Position numbers and translations under genes: made by a program. A DNA stretch of 49,329 nt, taken from Candidatus Enterocloster faecavium. GTDB taxonomy: Bacteria > Bacillota > Clostridia > Lachnospirales > Lachnospiraceae. This document shows, in pieces, positions 29,392 through 37,848 of this stretch (position 1 is the first letter of the stretch; each line of letters opens with the position of its first letter). The notes below the pieces were generated by a model, which was not told the DNA's origin, did no database searches, and saw nothing but the letters and a program-made list of their open reading frames with translations. The stretch spans positions 1 through 49,329 of the forward strand of contig DWYS01000058.1 in the NCBI GenBank assembly GCA_019118585.1, given 5' to 3'.

Positions 29392-30439
29392 ATGAAGTCT
29401 CACAGGGATTTCCCCAGGCAATCCACGCATACCCCTCATCCACACAGAACAGCATAGAGGCGATGGTCTGAAGACTTTGGTCCCCTGCGTGGTTGCAGAT
29501 GGAGGCGGGATGGCCATGATGATCCTTCAGGCACTCTTTTATATAATCCTCTGTAATCTCTCCCTGCTTTTTCTGGAGAAGGTACTCCAGCCTCTGCCCT
29601 CTGAAATGGCGGGCATGATCCCGGTCCGCAGGAAGGAAACGGTCAATGTCCGGGGCAGCAGCCAGGTCATTTCCCTGGGTCAGAATACCTCTGGAAGGAT
29701 ACCTCTCAAAGTTTTCCACTGGTGTGGTCTCAAATACGAGGGCCTGATTTTCCGATGAAGCCACTACATAGTTAATGGAAACGCAGGGTTTAAACTCCAC
29801 CATCAGCTTTTTGACCTCCTCCATCCCTTTGGCCTGGAGGATTCTTCTTCTCATAAAGTTGGTGGGAACGGCCACCCCTCGTATGTCCTTGGTAGACAGC
29901 AGGGTGCTGCAGTTCAGAGAAAGTCCATAACTGTTCATGCCGTTGCGAATCAGCTGGGCCGGCTCGGAAAGGCCCACGATTTTTGTCCCATTTTCCTCAT
30001 CGATATGCAGTACATAGAGATTTTCACCGATGAACGGGGAGTTGTCCCAGTTCTGGCCGCCTATGACGGAATGATTTTGAGTCGCCTCCCGCAGGACGGT
30101 AAAGCAGGTACACTCATTGTGCTCAAAATTGTCCACTCCCTTTTTAAATTTCAGCAGCTCGTATCGGGTATTCAGGACCATCACTACCGCCAGCTCCACG
30201 CCGGCTCCCTCTGCGATGCCTTTCGCCTCTTCCATCAGCTCCGGCATATGCTCCTCCAGATAGGGGACATATTCCATCGCCATCTGTTTCGCCTCTTCCC
30301 AGGTATATCCCTTCCGCTCAAAGGATTTCCGATAGCCCTGGCATACCTTCTCAATCTCCTCCTTCACCTGGGAGCCATGCTGGCATCCCCGCTCAAAGGG
30401 GTCGGAGGACTTTACGTAAACTTCTTTTAATCTTCCATT
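29372..30439 (-). CDS. C45-family autoproteolytic acyltransferase/hydrolase (acyl-CoA:6-APA acyltransferase-like)
   Basis: MNGRLKEVYVKSSDPFERGCQHGSQVKEEI..., candidate nucleophile in HNECTCFTVL, SVIGGQNWDN, MNSYGLSLNCSTL. Confidence 0.8.
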   Translation of the reverse strand, partial: NGRLKEVYVKSSDPFERGCQHGSQVKEEIEKVCQGYRKSFERKGYTWEEAKQMAMEYVPYLEEHMPELMEEAKGIAEGAGVELAVVMVLNTRYELLKFKKGVDNFEHNECTCFTVLREATQNHSVIGGQNWDNSPFIGENLYVLHIDEENGTKIVGLSEPAQLIRNGMNSYGLSLNCSTLLSTKDIRGVAVPTNFMRRRILQAKGMEEVKKLMVEFKPCVSINYVVASSENQALVFETTPVENFERYPSRGILTQGNDLAAAPDIDRFLPADRDHARHFRGQRLEYLLQKKQGEITEDYIKECLKDHHGHPASICNHAGDQSLQTIASMLFCVDEGYAWIAWGNPCETSYEQYEL

Positions 30440-30503
30440 CATGAATTTAAATCCTCTCTTTTCCTGTTTTTCGCTGCTGGTTTCATCCAAATCTTCTCCT
30501 TAT

Positions 30504-31826
30504 TTAGAAGAATGGGAATACCAGCGGCAGGATCACAATACAGCATATAAAGTTGATAATCAGCAACGGCCAACCGTATTTAAAGAAATCCTGGAACTTC
30601 AAATTCGTAAAAGGCATGATTAGCTGGTTGGTTCCAGATGCCATGGGAGTTAAATAAGAGCTGGTAGCTGCCATAGCGATTGCCATAACGATGGCCCTGG
30701 GGTCTGCGCCGATGTGTTCAGCCAAGGCAATACCTACTGGAGCCAGAACGCCTGCGCAAGCCATATTATTCATAAACTGGGTCATAACGGCGGTTCCCAA
30801 CCAGAGGATAGCGGTAATTACATACAGGTTGGTACTTCCGCCGATGGCATTCACAAAAATCTTGCTGAACACTTCGCCCAACGGCGTCTTGTCAATAATT
30901 GCGATAGCCAGGTTAATTCCTGCACAAAACAAGACCAGGGAAGAGCTCATGCTGGAAAGGAACTGCTTAGGCTTTGCCACCTTTAAGAAATACAGCACAA
31001 CCAGAATTGCATAACCCAAATAGTAGGGACTAAATGTTGGTAAAATTTCTCCTACAATTCCTATGCTGTCCAGTACCATTCCAATCAGGAAAACGATAAA
31101 GCCAACACAGACCATGTGCTGTTTGCGTTTCAGTTCCGGGCTAGCCGCAGTATCTACGTCCATTAATACGGTCGCATCTCCCGGAACCTTTTCCTCATAG
31201 GAAGGGCACATCTTGTTAAATACAATCAGATAAATACCTCCCAAAATCATCACTGGAACGCCCACCCAAGCAAAATCCAGCATACCAAAACCCTTGAGGC
31301 CGCTATCCAGTAAGGCTGTATTCGCATACACGTTGGATGTGGTTCCCACCAGCGTACAGGCTCCGCCTAATGTAGTGGCAAAAATAACAAACAGCAGCAT
31401 CTTGGAATAGCTGAATCCCGATCGTTTTGCGATGCCGTATACAACCGGCACAAGGGCCATAGCCACATGGTTATTAGCCAGGAAGAAAGAAAATGCGTTT
31501 CCGAATACGAACAGCACCAGCAGGAGCATCTTTTCTTCTTTAGCCCTATCTCCGCCCGCCACCTTATTGGCATATTTTACGGCGGTATTTCCGATGATAC
31601 TGTCCAGACCCGTTGCGGAGAACAACCCCATAAACATATTGATTACAAACATCAGCTGTAAGCCAGAACTTGCAAAGGGCTCCCTCACCTCAGAAGTGGT
31701 CATCACTCCCAAAAATACCATTACCGGAGCAACGGCTACATAGGTCAGCCAGTTAGGCAAACGGAAAGCCAGAATCAAGATAAACATCAAAATTCCGACA
31801 ATCGCCCCAAAAATCTCAAACGTCAT
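30504..31826 (-). CDS. SLC13/DASS-type permease, second copy type
   Basis: 440-aa polytopic protein; ANNHVAMALVPVVYG, MTQFMNNMACAGVLAPVGIALAEHIGADPRA. Confidence 0.85.
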   Translation of the reverse strand: MTFEIFGAIVGILMFILILAFRLPNWLTYVAVAPVMVFLGVMTTSEVREPFASSGLQLMFVINMFMGLFSATGLDSIIGNTAVKYANKVAGGDRAKEEKMLLLVLFVFGNAFSFFLANNHVAMALVPVVYGIAKRSGFSYSKMLLFVIFATTLGGACTLVGTTSNVYANTALLDSGLKGFGMLDFAWVGVPVMILGGIYLIVFNKMCPSYEEKVPGDATVLMDVDTAASPELKRKQHMVCVGFIVFLIGMVLDSIGIVGEILPTFSPYYLGYAILVVLYFLKVAKPKQFLSSMSSSLVLFCAGINLAIAIIDKTPLGEVFSKIFVNAIGGSTNLYVITAILWLGTAVMTQFMNNMACAGVLAPVGIALAEHIGADPRAIVMAIAMAATSSYLTPMASGTNQLIMPFTNLKFQDFFKYGWPLLIINFICCIVILPLVFPFF

Positions 31827-31938
31827 ATGCTACCTCCTCATCTTCTCATCCCGCGCGCCGGCCGCGTTTGTAAATGTTTGATAATTTTATTATAATTTTT
31901 TCCTCAAAATCGGCAAATACTCATATGATTAAATATTT

Positions 31939-31954
31939 ATAAGCAGCTTCTTAT
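31939..31954. promoter_or_regulatory. Dyad ATAAG-N6-CTTAT upstream of the second SLC13 permease
   Basis: Same 5-6-5 dyad as 5159-5174; near-copy ATAAG-N6-ATTAT at 31993-32008. Confidence 0.5.
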
Positions 31955-32084
31955 GGGCTAAAATCCACGTTTTTGCGTTGTTTTTAAGGTATATAAGCGT
32001 TTTATTATGTCAAAATAGCTAAATTCCGATGAGACTTTTTGCTTTTCACCCGGCCCCTGCGGATGTTATACTATAAAAAATAAA

Positions 32085-32113
32085 TGCAGCCCTGGAATAT
32101 CTCCCGGGCTGCA
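32085..32113 (+). other. Hairpin TGCAGCCC/GGGCTGCA in the leader of LysR 32153
   Basis: Perfect 8-bp stem, 13-nt loop, just downstream of a TATACT -10-like hexamer. Confidence 0.45.
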
Positions 32114-32152
32114 GCCTGACACATTCTATATAATTGAGGGGAAGGATGCCAC

Positions 32153-33097
32153 ATGATAAACGACCGAAAAATGGACTATCTTCTGAAAATTGCTGAGACC
32201 CGCTCCATCACCAGCGCTGCCCGAGCACTCTATGTGTCCCAGCCGGCATTAAGCCAGTTCGTCTCCTCCCTGGAGAAGGAGTACGACACCAAAATTTTTG
32301 AATACGAAAGCGGAAAGCTGACCCCCACCTACACCGGGGAGCTGATCATTGAATCCTTTAAACAGCAGAAGCTGCTGGAGAGCAATCTGCAGAGAGCCTT
32401 AAACGACGCCCGCCAGTCCCGGTCCGGGCGCTTCTCCATAGGCATCTCCAATGGAAGAGCTCCTATGTTTCTCTCCATCGTCCTGCCGGATTTCAAGAAA
32501 GAATATCCCAACATCCAGCTGACCATCAATACCAAATCGGAAAACGGCTTTGAGAGCATGGTGGCGGCGGGAAACCTGGATATAGCCTTCGTTATGGACC
32601 GGGCCGATGTTCCGGCCAAAGTCAAAGAGGGGCTGATTTACGAACCCCTCTTTGACTACTATTGTCTTCTGGCGGCGCCGCCCACTCATCCAATCGCCCG
32701 GGAAGCGGAACGGATTCCCGACTGGAGGCTGCGGCCGCCGGTAAATTTAAATGATTTTAAAGATGAGCCCTTTATTCAGACCATCACCTCTGACCGGCAC
32801 AAGCACTGGGAGGAGGACATCTTAAAGCCCTACGACTTTCATCCCAAACAGACCATCCTGCTCACCGAGGAATCTGCCGTCTACAGCCTGGTACAGGCCG
32901 GCCTGGGCTTTGCACTGCTCCAGGACTATGTGGCCTTCTCCTACCGGAAAGGCGCCTTCTTCCGCCTGGACCGCGACAATTCCAAAGCCACATTGTGTAT
33001 CATCTACCGAAAAGGGTTCGTCCTGTCCAAAGCCATGCAGTATTTTATCGGCCTGGTAAAAGAGCATGCGAAAAAAGGGTCTTTCTTCCAGTTTTAA
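32153..33097 (+). CDS. LysR family transcriptional regulator
   Basis: MDYLLKIAETRSITSAARALYVSQPALSQFVSSLEKEYDTKIFE. Confidence 0.93.
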   Translation: MINDRKMDYLLKIAETRSITSAARALYVSQPALSQFVSSLEKEYDTKIFEYESGKLTPTYTGELIIESFKQQKLLESNLQRALNDARQSRSGRFSIGISNGRAPMFLSIVLPDFKKEYPNIQLTINTKSENGFESMVAAGNLDIAFVMDRADVPAKVKEGLIYEPLFDYYCLLAAPPTHPIAREAERIPDWRLRPPVNLNDFKDEPFIQTITSDRHKHWEEDILKPYDFHPKQTILLTEESAVYSLVQAGLGFALLQDYVAFSYRKGAFFRLDRDNSKATLCIIYRKGFVLSKAMQYFIGLVKEHAKKGSFFQF

Positions 33098-34026
33098 GTA
33101 TTATTTCCTTTCCAATACAGCCGGTATACTGCTGCCAGGGCCGCAACCAGCACCACCGTCGTCAGAACGCTCCCTTCCGCCCCAAATCCCCCGCCGGAGA
33201 GAAGGGCGTTCCCTGTACTCTCCATCACAAACAGGGACCTGGTCTCCATGCCGCTGACCGGGAAACCCGCGATGCAGCCCTGGGCGAAATTCCAGGCAAT
33301 ATGAAATCCAATGGACATCCACAGCCTTCCGGTTTTGAGAACCAGCAGAGCCAGCAAGATCCCAACCAGGGAAATGTTCACAAAGCCCATCATGCTGAAG
33401 CTGGAGTTGGCGCTGTGGGCCAGTCCGAAAATCAGACCTGTAAAGCAGCAGATGAGCGGCGGATTCTCCGTCTGGGCCATGGAAGCCATGGCGTAGCCGC
33501 GGAAGGCCGTCTCCTCTCCCAGCCCCACCAGCACGAACAGGGCCAGATATCCCAAGAGCCAGGAGCTTAAATTTTCCTGCCCGGAAACCTCTATCCTGGC
33601 TCCGCCGGAGAGGACAATGAGAACCGATGCTGTCAACAGCAGTCCGGCCCCCAGGCCCAACCCGATCCCCAATTCCTTCGCTCCCAGAACAAAGCCGCCC
33701 CGAAAGCCCAGCTGCCCGGGCTTTCTCTTTAACAGGAGCCGCCCGAACAGCAGACACAGCCCGGTCAGCAGGAGATTCTGGATACTCAGCAGGCAGATGG
33801 CCCACACTCCCTCTGCCGTTTCCCGGTACTCCTCCGCCAGGATGCCGGCGGCATCCACAATCCCCCTCTCACGCATGGCAGGCAGGGATAAGGCCAGCCC
33901 AAATCCGCTGACAAACACCAGCAGAACCGGCAGCAGCAGTTCCAGGATCAACACAAGAGTCAGAAACTTATATCCCCATCGGACCCTTCCCTCCTGGTCC
34001 AAAAAAATCATTCGGATCGTATTCAT
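33094..34026 (-). CDS. CPBP family intramembrane metalloprotease
   Basis: GLGEETAFRGYAMASMAQ (EExxxR) and later GLIFGLAHS histidine motif. Confidence 0.88.
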   Translation of the reverse strand: MNTIRMIFLDQEGRVRWGYKFLTLVLILELLLPVLLVFVSGFGLALSLPAMRERGIVDAAGILAEEYRETAEGVWAICLLSIQNLLLTGLCLLFGRLLLKRKPGQLGFRGGFVLGAKELGIGLGLGAGLLLTASVLIVLSGGARIEVSGQENLSSWLLGYLALFVLVGLGEETAFRGYAMASMAQTENPPLICCFTGLIFGLAHSANSSFSMMGFVNISLVGILLALLVLKTGRLWMSIGFHIAWNFAQGCIAGFPVSGMETRSLFVMESTGNALLSGGGFGAEGSVLTTVVLVAALAAVYRLYWKGNNT

Positions 34027-35525
34027 CGCAGATTCCCTTTCAGCTGATCAATCTGTTCCCGCATCTGCTGCTCCTGGTCCTCAAACAGCAGGCTTTTATT
34101 GTACTGGAAATACCGGGGACAGTGATATTCTTTCAAAAAATGAAGGCAGGATGGACTGGCATTCAGCTCCGTCACAAATACAACCAGCTCCTGGCCGGTT
34201 CCGAAGGCAGCCTCCAGAAAATCGAACGCATGCTCCAGCTTCTGGCCGCACTCTTCCCGCATCTCTTCGTACCGGTCGCTGAGTCCGGAAAATTTCTCCC
34301 GCACAAACTCCCAGGGTTCCTGAACATCCTCCTTCTCCAGCCCTTCTGCAATCTCCTCCAGCACAGCGATCGCTCCCTGCCGGATTCGTTTTTCCCGGCG
34401 CTCCAAAAGGCCCTGAACCCGCTTCTGCTCCAGCTCCTGTTCCATCTGGCTCATCTCCTGTCTCAGTGCCCCTGCGCCCTTCTCCTGAATGGCCTCCTGG
34501 CATTCTCTCAGCCGCCTCATCATCAGCTCCAGCTGCTCTTCCAGGTCTTCCAGCCCTCTCATCAAACCTCTCACCCTGGTCAGAAGAAGCCCCACCAGAC
34601 TTAACCGCTCGTCAAAGGCAGCCCGGCCGGCCTGGTCACAGAGGGCCTCACTCCAGTTTCCTTTGAGGATTTCGTCTGCCTGGTAATCCTTCTGGTATTT
34701 CTGGTAAAGCTTCAGGTAATTGGCAAAATCCTTGGCGATGGCCGGAAACTGGATATACTGGGCCACCACCTCCCGGTCCGCCTCCTTTCCCAGCCGCTCA
34801 TAGACCTTTAAAAGGTCAGACAAATCCTCCCAGCCTCTTGGAGTGGCAAACCGTTTTCCATCTACCGTAGTTTCAATCCGGCAGAAATTCTCAGGCTTTA
34901 AATCCAGATAGGAGAGGATGGCCCCATGCAGCTCCTTTCCCAGGGCATACTCCTTCCATACGGAATAATCCGGCTCTACGTAGATCCGTTTCATCCGGTC
35001 CAGGGTCACAATATCGAATTCCCGGACGGATTTGTTATACTCCGGCGGATTTCCCGCCGCGACAATGAGCCATCCATCGGGAATCTTGTGGCTTCCGAAG
35101 GTCTTGTACTGCAGAAACTGGAGCATGGCCGGAGCCAGCGTCTCCGATACACAGTTGATTTCATCCAGAAAAAGGATACCCTCCTTCAGCCCCGTCTCCT
35201 CCATCTTCCGGTAGACCGCCGCCACGATCTCGCTCATGGTGTACTCCGTCACCGCGTATTTTTGTCCGTCAAATTCCCTGGTCTCGATGCGGGGCAGGCC
35301 CACCGCGCTCTGCCGGGTATGATGGGTAATGGTATAAGCAACCAGGCCGATGCCGCACTCCCTGGCTGCCTGCTCCATGATCTGTGTTTTCCCCACACCA
35401 GGCGGGCCGATCAACAGTACCGGCCGCTGGCGCATGGAAGGAATCGCATACTCTCCGTCCTCATCCTTCAGCAGATAGGCCGCAGCCGTATTTTTGATTT
35501 CTTCCTTGGCGCGTTTGATATTCAT
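34023..35525 (-). CDS. MoxR-type AAA+ ATPase with long C-terminal helical region
   Basis: Walker A IGPPGVGKTQIMEQAA, Walker B GILFLDEINCVSETLAPAMLQFLQ, GWLIVAAGNPPEYN sensor region. Confidence 0.9.
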   Translation of the reverse strand: MNIKRAKEEIKNTAAAYLLKDEDGEYAIPSMRQRPVLLIGPPGVGKTQIMEQAARECGIGLVAYTITHHTRQSAVGLPRIETREFDGQKYAVTEYTMSEIVAAVYRKMEETGLKEGILFLDEINCVSETLAPAMLQFLQYKTFGSHKIPDGWLIVAAGNPPEYNKSVREFDIVTLDRMKRIYVEPDYSVWKEYALGKELHGAILSYLDLKPENFCRIETTVDGKRFATPRGWEDLSDLLKVYERLGKEADREVVAQYIQFPAIAKDFANYLKLYQKYQKDYQADEILKGNWSEALCDQAGRAAFDERLSLVGLLLTRVRGLMRGLEDLEEQLELMMRRLRECQEAIQEKGAGALRQEMSQMEQELEQKRVQGLLERREKRIRQGAIAVLEEIAEGLEKEDVQEPWEFVREKFSGLSDRYEEMREECGQKLEHAFDFLEAAFGTGQELVVFVTELNASPSCLHFLKEYHCPRYFQYNKSLLFEDQEQQMREQIDQLKGNLR

Positions 35526-36904
35526 GTCAAAATCTCCTTCCGAAAGATTTCCTCCTCCACATCCCGCATCTCCCCATCCTCCAAAAGCTCCTCCGGCTCC
35601 AGAATCAGCTTCATGGCCCAGGCCGGAACGGATTCCTCCTGGTACTGGTCCCGTATGAATACAAAGGCCGTATCATAGGAAGGAGCCTGAATGGGATAAA
35701 TACCCTTTCCATCTGTAAAATAGATCAGCCCGCGAAGTCTGGTAAAGGCCCCGGACCTTCTCAATCCCTCCACATATTCAAAGGCCGGACGAAAATCGGT
35801 TCCCCCTCCGCCCTGAATCTGAAAATTCTCCAGAAAGCGCCGGAATTCCTCCGGGCTTTTCAGCACTGCATCCTGGCGCACCTGTTCATCACACTGAATG
35901 ACATGAAGATGGATGCTCCGGAAAAAATGTTCCTGCTCCGACAGAATGCTCCCCGTTTCCTCCAGAAAACGGCGCACCAGCTGGCCGGAACAGGACATGG
36001 AGGTGTCGATGACGATGACAAAATCCTCCACCCGGCATACCTCCCTGGTCTCCTGGGGCTCCAAAAGGGGCGTATTTCCGTAGAGGGAAAGGCCGTAGCT
36101 GTACAGGCCGTAATCGAAGGAATCCGCATCGATTTCCCTCTCTTCCCTCAGAACGGCAAAACGCCGCAGAAAGCGGCCGTAATCGTACCGCTCCCGGTTT
36201 TCCACCGCCAGCTCCTCCAGAAGGCTTTCATTGTCCTCCCTGCCCTGTTCTGCTCCCATCTCCAGGGCGGTCTGCATCTGCTCCCGTCTGTCCTTCCACC
36301 GATTTCTCCGCTCTGCGGCAGCCCTTGGCTGTTCCGGCTCCTCCCAGCGCTCATGGCTGTCCACCAGAAATTCCCCGGCCAGCTGTCTCCGCCGTTTTTC
36401 GCCCGGCTTCTCTGCGGCCAAAGCCCGGTATACCCCTCCCGCAGTCAGAGTCTTAAGCTTCAGCTCCTTGCGGATGCGCAGGTAGGTTTCCCTCCTGAAA
36501 GCCCCAGGCTGCAAGTGGGTGCAGGACTGGATCAGGCCATCGATGACCGACTCCGCCGCAATGTCGCAGGATATGTCCCACAGCTCCTTGTCCCGCTTTC
36601 CCCTGGTATCCATATGGTCAAACAGGCAGTGCAGCAGCATGTGAAGATAGCCCCGGTTAATCAGGACCCGGCCCTTCCGGTATCGGTCCAGCAGCAGATC
36701 CGGCTGGTAAAAAATAGTCCACCCGTCCGTGCGCAGTCCGCTTCCCCTCAAATCCCACTGGGCCTCAAACTGAAAGCTGCTTAAAGCCACATCCAGAAAG
36801 GGCATGCTCAGATACAGCTCATTTCTGGCCTGGGAAAGGATCCGGACGCACAGCCCTACCTGGGCCAGTTCCTGGAGCTGCCGTTCCTTCGCAGGGTCCG
36901 TCAT
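35522..36904 (-). CDS. VWA-like protein with DUF2201-type N-terminal metallopeptidase-like domain
   Basis: MIDAS VIDTSMSCSG, GGGGTDFRPAF, LIYFTDGKG; N-terminal HMLLHCLFDH followed by WDISCDIAAESVIDGL. Confidence 0.85.
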   Translation of the reverse strand: MTDPAKERQLQELAQVGLCVRILSQARNELYLSMPFLDVALSSFQFEAQWDLRGSGLRTDGWTIFYQPDLLLDRYRKGRVLINRGYLHMLLHCLFDHMDTRGKRDKELWDISCDIAAESVIDGLIQSCTHLQPGAFRRETYLRIRKELKLKTLTAGGVYRALAAEKPGEKRRRQLAGEFLVDSHERWEEPEQPRAAAERRNRWKDRREQMQTALEMGAEQGREDNESLLEELAVENRERYDYGRFLRRFAVLREEREIDADSFDYGLYSYGLSLYGNTPLLEPQETREVCRVEDFVIVIDTSMSCSGQLVRRFLEETGSILSEQEHFFRSIHLHVIQCDEQVRQDAVLKSPEEFRRFLENFQIQGGGGTDFRPAFEYVEGLRRSGAFTRLRGLIYFTDGKGIYPIQAPSYDTAFVFIRDQYQEESVPAWAMKLILEPEELLEDGEMRDVEEEIFRKEILT

Positions 36905-37347
36905 GAGGTCTTCTCCTCCGTCTGCCCTTCTGCCGCTTCCTCCTGAGCTGCGGAGATCCCATGCATGGCCTCGTGCTCTCTCCTCAGCTCCTGGTACAGC
37001 TTATAAAAAGGCCAGCCTGCATTCTGCTCCGTCAGCACCGCCTTGATGGCGATTCTGGGCACTCCCGCCTTTCTCAGATTCAGCAGCAGCTCGTCCAGCC
37101 GGTGGCCGGAAAAATGCTTCATCACCAGCATCTCTTCGGGAATCTCAGGCAGCTCTTCCTCAATCTCCCTCTCCTCAAATCCTTCTATCCCGGCCAGAAA
37201 TCCTACTGTCTGGCCCGTCTGTTCGGGATGGATGTTGCGGATGCGCACTCCCATCCGGACCAGGACGCTTTTCAGCTTCGCCACATGCTTCATGGATTCC
37301 GGCGTACCCGGATTATAATACAAAACAGATTCTGCCGTCTTTGCCAT
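36901..37347 (-). CDS. Small DUF3783-like protein
   Basis: 148 aa; VLVRMGVRIRNIHPEQTGQTVGFLAG, MLVMKHFSGHRLDELLLNLRKAGVPRIAIKAVLTEQNAGW resembles DUF3783. Confidence 0.7.
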   Translation of the reverse strand: MAKTAESVLYYNPGTPESMKHVAKLKSVLVRMGVRIRNIHPEQTGQTVGFLAGIEGFEEREIEEELPEIPEEMLVMKHFSGHRLDELLLNLRKAGVPRIAIKAVLTEQNAGWPFYKLYQELRREHEAMHGISAAQEEAAEGQTEEKTS

Positions 37348-37371
37348 CTGCGCTCACTCCTTTTTCTTGTT

Positions 37372-37830
37372 CTACTGTTTTCCAAACAGCTCCTGGCTGT
37401 CCAGCATCAGGGTAAAGGGGCCGTCATTGACCAGCTCCACCTTCATATCCGCACCGAACTGTCCCCGCTCTACCACAGCTACGTGCTGCCGGCAGCAGTC
37501 CATAAAATACTCGTACAGCCGGTTCGCCTCCCCCGGCTCTCCGGCCTTGATAAAGCTGGGGCGGTTGCCCTTGCGGCAGTCGGCATACAGGGTAAACTGG
37601 CTGATCACCAGAAGCTCCCCGTTCACATCCCCCAGGGAGAGGTTCGTCTTTCCGTTCTCATCCTCGAAAATCCGCAGACGGCAGATTTTGTCCGCCATCC
37701 GTCTGGCTGTTTCTTCCGTATCCTCCCCGGATACGCCCAAAAGGATCATAAATCCCTTTCCAATTTGTCCGATGGTCTGTCCATCCACCGTTACCCCTGC
37801 TCTCAAAACTCTCTGTATGACTGCCCGCAT
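37372..37830 (-). CDS. dtd: D-aminoacyl-tRNA deacylase
   Basis: [52 protein letters not shown]. Confidence 0.96.
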   Translation of the reverse strand: MRAVIQRVLRAGVTVDGQTIGQIGKGFMILLGVSGEDTEETARRMADKICRLRIFEDENGKTNLSLGDVNGELLVISQFTLYADCRKGNRPSFIKAGEPGEANRLYEYFMDCCRQHVAVVERGQFGADMKVELVNDGPFTLMLDSQELFGKQ

Positions 37831-37848
37831 TCTGCGTTCTCCTTTCTT

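Noticed and set aside
29392-29517. Computed N-terminal extension of the NhaC ORF
   Set aside because: The extra 42 residues lie in another frame inside the C45 gene and are not transporter-like; start moved to MNNMSCKKR.
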